Source of the DNA: Thermoflexales bacterium
GTDB taxonomy: Bacteria; Chloroflexota; Anaerolineae; Fen-1058
Assembly (NCBI GenBank): GCA_017999195.1
Contig: JAGOBP010000029.1
Location: forward strand, 3,895 to 14,637
Direction of reading: 5' to 3'
DNA: 10,743 bases
A program made the position numbers and the translations under genes. The notes below the pieces were generated by a model that saw nothing but the letters and a program-made list of their open reading frames with translations, searched no databases and was not told the DNA's origin. Numbering within the stretch: the first letter of the stretch is position 1; the number at the start of each line of letters is the position of its first letter. Positions 5,559-10,743 of this stretch are shown here, piece by piece.

Positions 5559-7205
5559 ATGTCCCGAGTCATTCGCGCTCCACGCGGTACGCAACTCACT
5601 TGCAAAGGCTGGCAGCAAGAGGCCGCCTATCGCATGTTGATGAACAACCTCGATCCCGAAGTGGCCGAAAAACCCGATGATTTGATCGTGTACGGCGGGC
5701 GCGGGCGCGCGGCCCGATCGTGGGAGGCGTTCGACGCGATCCTGTCCACGCTGAAAGAGTTGGAAGACGACGAGACGCTGCTCGTGCAATCGGGCAAACC
5801 CGTGGTCGTGTTCAAGACGCATCGCGATGCGCCCCGCGTGTTGATCGCCAATAGCAACATCGTGCCGCACTGGGCCACGCAAGAACAATTCGACAAGTAC
5901 GAACGCGAAGGCCTGATGGTTTATGGGCAAATGACGGCGGGTTCGTGGATTTATATCGGCACGCAAGGAATCTTGCAAGGCACGTATGAGACGCTGGCTT
6001 CACTCGCTGTGCAACAAGGCTGGGGATCATTGAAGGGCAAGTTCGTGTTGACCGCTGGCCTCGGCGGCATGGGCGGCGCGCAGCCGCTCGCCATCACGAT
6101 GAACGACGGCGTGGGCCTCGTCGTGGAAGTTGATCCCGCGCGCGCGCATCGCCGCTTGGAAACAAGATATGTTGATGTGGTCGTTGACAGCCTCGAAGAA
6201 GCGATGACGCTGGTCGAAGAAGCGAAGAACGACGGGCGCGGTTTATCGATCGGGTTGATTGCGAACGCAGCGGACGTGTTTCCTGAATTGGTGCTGCGCG
6301 GCATCGTGCCGGATGTGGTGACTGATCAGACGCCCGCACATGATCCGCTGTACTACATGCCGCATGGCTTGTCGTTGAAAGAAGCGACGGCGCTGCGACA
6401 AAGCGATCCGGCTGAATTTGCACGGCGGTCAAGCGCCTCGATGGCGCGCCATGTGGAAGCGATGCTGGAATTTCAGAAGCGCGGCTCAGTCGTGTTTGAC
6501 TATGGCAATAACTTGCGGCAACGCGCCTTCGATGCGGGTGTGAAAGATGCCTTCAACTATCCAGGGTTCGTGCCCGCGTTTATTCGACCGCTGTTCTGCG
6601 AAGGCAAAGGGCCGTTCCGCTGGGTGGCGTTGAGCGGCGACGAAAAAGATTTGTTCCGCACCGACGAGGCGATTCTCGAGTTATTCCCAGAAAATAAACC
6701 TTTGGAGCGTTGGATTCGCATGGCGCAGAAGCGCGTGGCGTTTCAGGGTTTGCCCGCGCGCATTTGCTGGCTGGGCTACGGCGAACGTGCGAAGGCGGGC
6801 TTGATGTTCAACGACCTCGTAGCGCGGGGCGAAGTTTCCGCGCCGATTGTGATCGGGCGCGATCATCTTGATTCGGGTTCAGTGGCCTCGCCACATCGCG
6901 AGACCGAAAGCATGCGCGACGGTTCTGATGCGATCAGCGACTGGCCGATCTTGAACGCGCTGATCAATGCGGTGGGCGGTGCGACGTGGGTGAGTTTCCA
7001 TCATGGCGGCGGCGTGGGCATTGGTTATAGTCAACACGCAGGGCAAGTCATCGTGGCCGATGGTACGCCCGAAGCGGCGAAGCGTTTAGAGCGCGTGCTG
7101 ACGACCGATCCCGGCATGGGCGTGGTTCGACATGCGGATGCGGGTTATCCTGAAGCGATTGAGTTTGCGAAGAAGACCGGCGTGAAGATGCCGATGCTCA
7201 AGTGA
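5559..7205 (+). CDS. hutU: Urocanate hydratase
   Basis: Urocanase, 548 residues, full length for the family. It converts urocanate and water to 4-imidazolone-5-propanoate, the second step of histidine degradation, in the cytoplasm, using tightly bound NAD+ as electrophile. Family hallmarks: the opening PRGTQLTCKGWQQEAAYRMLMNNLDP (stated in part: residues 8-33), YGGRGRAARSW (45-55), the NAD-binding glycine-rich GLGGMGGAQP (167-176), YYMPHGLSLKEA, FCEGKGPFRWVALSG, GLPARICWLGYGER with Cys403 (matching the conserved Cys410 of the Pseudomonas enzyme), and FHHGGGVGIGYSQHAG near the C-terminus. GGAGG five bases before ATG fixes the start. None of hutH, hutI, hutG/ftcD or hutC is in the window, so the pathway must be completed elsewhere or is scattered. 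The stop codon overlaps the inverted repeat at 7205-7331. Confidence 0.97.
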   Translation: MSRVIRAPRGTQLTCKGWQQEAAYRMLMNNLDPEVAEKPDDLIVYGGRGRAARSWEAFDAILSTLKELEDDETLLVQSGKPVVVFKTHRDAPRVLIANSNIVPHWATQEQFDKYEREGLMVYGQMTAGSWIYIGTQGILQGTYETLASLAVQQGWGSLKGKFVLTAGLGGMGGAQPLAITMNDGVGLVVEVDPARAHRRLETRYVDVVVDSLEEAMTLVEEAKNDGRGLSIGLIANAADVFPELVLRGIVPDVVTDQTPAHDPLYYMPHGLSLKEATALRQSDPAEFARRSSASMARHVEAMLEFQKRGSVVFDYGNNLRQRAFDAGVKDAFNYPGFVPAFIRPLFCEGKGPFRWVALSGDEKDLFRTDEAILELFPENKPLERWIRMAQKRVAFQGLPARICWLGYGERAKAGLMFNDLVARGEVSAPIVIGRDHLDSGSVASPHRETESMRDGSDAISDWPILNALINAVGGATWVSFHHGGGVGIGYSQHAGQVIVADGTPEAAKRLERVLTTDPGMGVVRHADAGYPEAIEFAKKTGVKMPMLK

Positions 7206-7331
7206 GGCCTCACCCCCGATTGCAGACTTCTTCGCATGGATGAGTTGCCCCCTCTCCTGACGACGGCATTGGAACGCTTTGCAAATAGCAATTGTGCCCG
7301 TCGTCAGGAGAGGGGGACAGGGGGGAGGCCT
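7205..7331. repeat. Long nested inverted repeat downstream of hutU
   Basis: CCCCCTCTCCTGACGACGG (7248-7266) is perfectly complementary to the 19 bases at 7298-7316, with a 31-base AT-richer loop. An outer pair, AGGCCTC (7205-7211) with GAGGCCT (7325-7331), continues inward after one unpaired A as CCCCC (7213-7217) with GGGGG (7320-7324). The outer arm begins at the last base of the hutU stop codon. No T-tract follows, so it is not a classical intrinsic terminator; it may be a dispersed hairpin element that limits 3' decay or read-through into the channel gene. CCTCACCCCC...GAGAGGGG-type hairpins recur in many GC-rich genomes as I recall. Confidence 0.8.
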
Positions 7332-7386
7332 TCTGGTGTGAAGAAGTCGGTGTTGAAATGGCGAGAGAGAAACGAGAGGACGGCGC

Positions 7387-7964
<578 letters not shown>

Positions 7965-7968
<4 letters not shown>

Positions 7969-7989
7969 CGAGTGACGAGTGACGAGTGA
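7965..7989 (+). repeat. GTGACGA heptamer array closing the TMEM175-like gene
   Basis: Three full GTGACGA units (7965, 7972, 7979) and a partial GTGA (7986-7989), identical to the unit at 1-67. TGA occurs at 7966, 7973, 7980 and 7987, covering all three forward frames; the first is the real stop codon of the channel gene. The array ends in GTGA immediately before a hairpin, exactly as at the left edge of the window. Confidence 0.95.
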
Positions 7990-7992
7990 AAT

Positions 7993-8032
7993 ATAACGCC
8001 CAATCGAAGTTATCGGTTCGATTGGGCGTTAT
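7993..8032. terminator. Hairpin terminator between convergent genes
   Basis: ATAACGCCCAATCGAA (7993-8008) pairs perfectly with TTCGATTGGGCGTTAT (8017-8032), a 16-bp stem with an 8-base loop. It lies between the stops of the channel gene and rmlB and is flanked by TGA-bearing heptamers facing inwards from both sides. Downstream sequence is T-rich on the + strand (TTCATTTGTCATT). The left arm carries the shared core ACGCCCAATCGAA. Confidence 0.8.
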
Positions 8033-8060
8033 TCATTTGTCATTCTTCATTGGTCATTGT
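8033..8060 (-). repeat. Degenerate TCATTNN heptamer array closing rmlB
   Basis: Four consecutive heptamers: TCATTTG, TCATTCT, TCATTGG, TCATTGT. Read on the minus strand each is NNAATGA and supplies a TGA; the four stops at 8056, 8049, 8042 and 8035 cover all three minus-strand frames, and the first is the rmlB stop. This mirrors the GTGACGA array on the other side of the hairpin but uses a different heptamer. Confidence 0.8.
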
Positions 8061-9091
8061 ACGGCAGTGCTTTCCGCCAATCGCTTTCCGTATTGCGACT
8101 TGTAATACTCCATGTATTCGCCGCTCTTGATCTTGCGCCACCACCATTGATTGTCCGTATACCACTTCACGGTCGCGGCGAGTTCCTGCTCGAAGGTGGC
8201 GCTCTGTTCCCAACCCAGGGCGTGCAACTTCGAGACGTCGAGCGAGTAACGGCGGTCGTGGCCGGCCCGATCGGCGACACGGCGCAACAACGATTCCGGT
8301 TTGTTCATCATCTTCAGCAGCATGCGGATGACGTCGATGTTGTGCTGATCGTTTTCGCCGCCCAGGTTGTACACTTCGCCGATCGTGCCGCTGTGCAGCA
8401 CCCGATCGATACCGGAGCAATGATCCATCACGAAGAGCCAATCGCGCACCTGCAGACCATCCCCATAAACAGGCAACAATTGATCTTCCAGCGCATTGGT
8501 GATGAATAAGGGCAGCAACTTCTCGGGATATTGATACGGCCCGTAGGTGTTTGAACCGCGCGTGATGGTCGTCTGCACACCATACGAAATGTGATAAGCA
8601 TGCACCAGCAAATCGCCGCTGGCCTTGCTGGCGGAATACGGGCTGCGCGGCGCCAGCGGATCCGTTTCGCGTGAAGAACCAATCGGGATGTCGCCGTACA
8701 CTTCATCGGTGCTGACTTGGTGATAACGCTCTAACTGGAATTGCCGTGCGGCTTCCAGTAAGACATACGTGCCATTCACATCGGTCTTCACAAAGGCGTC
8801 GGGCGTGAGCAAGGAGCGATCGACATGCGATTCGGCCGCGAAGTTGACGATGGTATCGATCTGATGATCGCGAATCGCCGCGTTGACGACGTCGGCCTCG
8901 CAGATGTCGCCGCGCACAAAACTGTAGCGCCCCTGAAATTGATCGGCGACATCAATCAAGTTATCGAGATTGCCCGCATACGTTAGTTTGTCAAATACAA
9001 CTACGTGATAATCGGCATGGTTCTGCAGAACATACCGAACGTAATTCGAGCCGATGAAGCCCGCGCCGCCGGTCACAAGTAAGTTACGCAA
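8054..9091 (-). CDS. rmlB: dTDP-glucose 4,6-dehydratase
   Basis: A 345-residue short-chain dehydrogenase of the extended type that makes dTDP-4-keto-6-deoxy-glucose, the second step to dTDP-rhamnose and other deoxysugars for the cell envelope. NAD-binding GGAGFIG is at residues 8-14; catalytic Thr128-Asp129-Glu130 (VSTDEVYGD) and Tyr152-xxx-Lys156 (YSASK) are intact. RDWLFVMDHCSGI (216-228) and AGHDRRYSLD (276-285) are further RmlB signatures. In the segment usually reading TRCSNNYGP this protein has TRGSNTYGP (177-185), small changes that spare the active site. The start is TTG at 9091: AGGAG lies five bases upstream, no in-frame ATG is available, and the Rossmann strand begins at once. rmlA, rmlC and rmlD are not in the window. 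The stop comes from a heptamer array. Confidence 0.95.
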   Translation of the reverse strand: MRNLLVTGGAGFIGSNYVRYVLQNHADYHVVVFDKLTYAGNLDNLIDVADQFQGRYSFVRGDICEADVVNAAIRDHQIDTIVNFAAESHVDRSLLTPDAFVKTDVNGTYVLLEAARQFQLERYHQVSTDEVYGDIPIGSSRETDPLAPRSPYSASKASGDLLVHAYHISYGVQTTITRGSNTYGPYQYPEKLLPLFITNALEDQLLPVYGDGLQVRDWLFVMDHCSGIDRVLHSGTIGEVYNLGGENDQHNIDVIRMLLKMMNKPESLLRRVADRAGHDRRYSLDVSKLHALGWEQSATFEQELAATVKWYTDNQWWWRKIKSGEYMEYYKSQYGKRLAESTAVQ

Positions 9092-9169
9092 GGTTTCTCC
9101 TCATAAGTTGTGGATGGTTGTGTGGATAAGCGGTGGACAATCGTGGATAACTGACTGTCCGCGTGGAGA

Positions 9170-9178
9170 ATCATACCA
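9170..9178 (-). promoter_or_regulatory. Possible extended -10 promoter of rmlB
   Basis: On the minus strand TGG-TATGAT (9178-9170) forms an extended -10 element matching five of six -10 positions plus the TGn motif. The -35 region (TTTTAG) is poor, which extended -10 promoters tolerate. The expected start near 9163 puts the DnaA-box cluster in the untranslated leader and over the start site. Confidence 0.4.
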
Positions 9179-9239
9179 TGAGGTGTGGAAAGCTAAAAGA
9201 TGATCAGGATACAATCAAGCCCTAATGGCTCAACGCGAT

Positions 9240-9270
9240 CAACCTTAAAACATTGAATGATTTAAGGTTG
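9240..9270. repeat. 10-bp inverted repeat in the AT-rich part of the origin region
   Basis: CAACCTTAAA (9240-9249) pairs perfectly with TTTAAGGTTG (9261-9270) across an 11-base loop. It ends five bases before the -35 of the dnaA promoter. It could be an operator for a dimeric regulator, part of the unwinding region, or a weak terminator for leftward transcription. Confidence 0.7.
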
Positions 9271-9275
9271 GGCTA

Positions 9276-9304
9276 TTGTAAACCTCCGGTGTTTTTGATA
9301 GAAT
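9276..9304 (+). promoter_or_regulatory. Promoter of dnaA (extended -10)
   Basis: TTGTAA (9276-9281), a 17-base spacer and TAGAAT (9299-9304), with TGA immediately before the -10 forming an extended element. Matches are four and five of six. Transcription would start near 9311, leaving a leader of about 220 bases. The DnaA boxes lie 105-165 bases upstream of the -35, so autoregulation by DnaA is plausible but not shown. Confidence 0.65.
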
Positions 9305-9310
9305 CTGCCT

Positions 9311-9530
9311 GCGTGTCGGAGAGATGGCAACATCTTGTCCGACCGTTTCTTTCAGTGACGCCGGATGTTGCAATCGATCATCCCCCCACCCGTCGATCTA
9401 TCCATCCGTCACTGGACTCAATTGGTTAATGCTGGGACGAACCTTGTCTGCAGCCACCGCGCCGCTTGAGTCGTTGTTGCAAAACTGACCCCGAGCGAGT
9501 CTGCGAACCATGGGGCAGCGGAGTGAACTC
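9311..9530 (+). promoter_or_regulatory. Long folded 5' leader of dnaA
   Basis: No gene is seen in this 220-base stretch. At its 5' end GTCGGA (9315-9320) pairs with TCCGAC (9338-9343) and AGATG (9322-9326) with CATCT (9331-9335) around a GCAA tetraloop; TTTCTTT (9346-9352) follows, resembling an attenuator. CAGTGACG (9353-9360) pairs with CGTCACTG (9407-9414). GCAACATC (9327-9334) is perfectly complementary to GATGTTGC (9364-9371), an alternative to the first hairpin. GGAG at 9520-9523 serves the dnaA start. It matches no riboswitch class I recognise. Confidence 0.5.
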
Positions 9531-10743
9531 ATGATGAAGGCTGATCAAATCTGGCAAGCCGCACAAGGCGAACTTCAATTGCAGATGACGCGCGCCACGT
9601 ACGATACGTGGGTCAAGCCGACTTCTGTGTTATCATATGAGGACGGTGCCTTGGCCGTGGCGGTGCCCAATGCTTACACGCAGGAATGGTGGCAGAGCCG
9701 CTTGCTCACCACGGTCAAACGCATCCTGACCGGCATCGTCGGTCACAGCGTAGACGTCCGGTTTGTGGTTTGGAGCCGGGAAGAAAAGAAAGAGAGCGTG
9801 GCTTTGTTGAACGGTCTAGACCCAACACCGCGCCAGTCCGCAGTTGAGAGTGGGACGCGACTGGCCAGCGGTCTCAATCCCAAGTATGTCTTCGATACCT
9901 TCGTGGTTGGTCCCAGCAATCGACTGGCGCACGCGGCCTGTCAGGCCGTGGCCGAGAAACCGGCCTCGCAATACAATCCGCTCTTTCTGTATGGCGGGGT
10001 AGGTCTGGGCAAGACGCACTTGTTGCACGCCATCGGGCATGTGGGCGCGCAAAACAACTTGCAGGTGTTGTATGTGTCGTCGGAAGAATTCACCAACGAA
10101 CTGATCAACTCCATTCGCGCGCAGAACACGACTGCTTTCCGTGACAAGTATCGCACGATCGATCTGCTGCTCGTCGACGATATTCAATTTATCGCCGGCA
10201 AGGAAGCGACGCAGGAAGAATTCTTCCATACATTTAACGCCCTGCACGGCAATGGCAAGCAAATTGTCATGACTAGCGATCGCCCGCCCAAGTCGATGGT
10301 GACGCTGGAAGAGCGCTTGCGCAGCCGCTTCGAGTGGGGCTTGAGCGCCGATATTCAACCGCCCGACCTGGAAACCCGAACGGCCATTTTGCGCGATAAA
10401 GCCGAGAATCAACCCATTGTGGTTTCCAACGCCGTGATCGATCTCATCGCGCGCCAAGTGCAGAGCAACATCCGCGAATTGGAAGGCGCGCTCAATCGGG
10501 TTGTGGCGCACGCCCGCTTGACCGGCAACACGCTCACGGTTGAATCGGCGGCCAGCGCCTTGGCCGATTTGATGGCCCGCCCGGCGTCGATTTCGATCGA
10601 GGAAGTTCTGACAACGGTCGCCTCTTTCTATGGCGTCACGCGCGATGAATTGCTGGGGCGCAGTCGCAGCAAAGAGATGGTTCATCCCCGCCAGGTGGTC
10701 ATGTATCTGGCCCGCGAAGAACTTCAGATTACGCTGCCGCAAA
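9531..10743 (+). CDS. dnaA: Chromosomal replication initiator DnaA (3' end outside window)
   Basis: The reading frame is open from ATG 9531 to the window end, giving 404 residues; roughly 40-50 are missing. DnaA binds DnaA boxes at oriC, oligomerises with ATP and opens the duplex. Domain I is residues 1-80 (IWQAAQGELQLQMTRATYDTW, with W28-less variation not assessed), domain II is a short linker of about 30 residues, and the AAA+ core starts near 116 (LNPKYVFDTFVVGPSN). Walker A is GGVGLGKTH (155-163, Lys161), Walker B is LLLVDDIQF (212-220), sensor I is TSDRPP (248-253), the arginine-rich box VII is LEERLRSRFEWGL (259-271) and sensor II is NIRELEGALNR (313-323, Arg315). Domain IV begins near 352, with KEMVHPRQVVMYLARE (381-396); the final DNA-recognition motif around GGRDHTTV is cut off. 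A second ATG at 9534 is possible, but GGAG spacing (seven bases) favours 9531. Confidence 0.97.
   Translation, partial: MMKADQIWQAAQGELQLQMTRATYDTWVKPTSVLSYEDGALAVAVPNAYTQEWWQSRLLTTVKRILTGIVGHSVDVRFVVWSREEKKESVALLNGLDPTPRQSAVESGTRLASGLNPKYVFDTFVVGPSNRLAHAACQAVAEKPASQYNPLFLYGGVGLGKTHLLHAIGHVGAQNNLQVLYVSSEEFTNELINSIRAQNTTAFRDKYRTIDLLLVDDIQFIAGKEATQEEFFHTFNALHGNGKQIVMTSDRPPKSMVTLEERLRSRFEWGLSADIQPPDLETRTAILRDKAENQPIVVSNAVIDLIARQVQSNIRELEGALNRVVAHARLTGNTLTVESAASALADLMARPASISIEEVLTTVASFYGVTRDELLGRSRSKEMVHPRQVVMYLAREELQITLPQ

Larger units (their letters stand above)
9109..9305. other. Probable oriC: DnaA-box cluster and AT-rich stretch
   Basis: One perfect DnaA box, TGTGGATAA (9121-9129, TTATCCACA on the minus strand), lies among near matches in the same orientation: TGTGGATGG (9109-9117), GGTGGACAA (9132-9140), CGTGGATAA (9142-9150) and CGTGGAGAA (9162-9170). 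The first four start 12, 11 and 10 bases apart, close to one helical turn, suiting cooperative filament growth. A weaker TGTGGAAAG is at 9184-9192. To the right, about 9190-9305 is clearly richer in A and T than the flanking genes and is a candidate unwinding element. The location directly upstream of dnaA is a common bacterial oriC site. Function is inferred. Confidence 0.75.

Noticed and set aside
9085..9105. Short ATG frame of six codons overlapping the rmlB start
   Set aside because: It has no ribosome binding site of its own, because its ATG lies immediately upstream of the AGGAG that serves the TTG start, and such a short frame is easily a chance event.
9190..9215. DnaA-trio motif next to the boxes (AAGATGATCAGGAT)
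   Set aside because: The GAT triplets read in the wrong polarity for the TAG-type trio relative to the box orientation, and they are not adjacent to the strongest box.
9816..10742. A 308-codon open frame on the minus strand opposite dnaA
   Set aside because: It is the antisense shadow of a well-supported dnaA frame with intact Walker and sensor motifs; its translation is rich in His, Arg and Gln with no family resemblance.

Overview
The window (10,743 bases, fairly GC-rich) looks like a chromosomal segment around a replication origin in a Chloroflexota-like bacterium. The phylum call is an inference. It rests on two secreted proteins that share an F/Y-L-P-x-V motif which I recall from Anaerolineae exoproteins, on the mix of a CarboxypepD_reg-like plus lectin-like secreted protein, DegV, DUF1211/TMEM175 and an isolated hutU, and on the style of the intergenic repeats. 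I could not run a search to confirm it.

Layout, left to right: (1) positions 1-96, a GTGACGA heptamer array followed by a perfect hairpin, probably the 3' end of a gene lying outside the window; (2) 324-2270, a secreted type I phosphodiesterase/nucleotide pyrophosphatase-like enzyme with a full two-metal site and an unusually long insertion; (3) 2323-2436, a folded intergenic repeat; (4) 2548-3399, a DegV-family fatty-acid-binding protein with a good promoter and a terminator; (5) 3604-4638, a secreted protein with a carboxypeptidase-regulatory-like domain and a lectin-like beta-sandwich; (6) 4708-5466 on the minus strand, a class I SAM-dependent methyltransferase; (7) 5559-7205, urocanate hydratase HutU, divergent from (6); (8) 7205-7331, a long nested inverted repeat; (9) 7387-7968, a TMEM175/DUF1211 potassium channel; (10) 7965-8060, two heptamer arrays flanking a hairpin between convergent genes; (11) 8054-9091 on the minus strand, dTDP-glucose 4,6-dehydratase RmlB with a TTG start; (12) 9092-9530, a DnaA-box cluster, an AT-rich stretch, a dnaA promoter and a long folded leader, that is, a probable oriC; (13) 9531 to the window end, dnaA, cut off in domain IV.

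The genes do not form an obvious operon. Most have their own promoter-like or hairpin punctuation, and neighbouring functions (phosphodiester hydrolysis, lipid binding, histidine catabolism, K+ transport, deoxysugar synthesis, replication initiation) are unrelated. I see no new multi-gene system. The parts worth a second look are non-coding: heptamer arrays that put TGA stops in all three frames next to terminators, a recurring terminator-stem core at three sites, a structured interspersed repeat, overlapping divergent -35 elements, and the origin/dnaA leader architecture.
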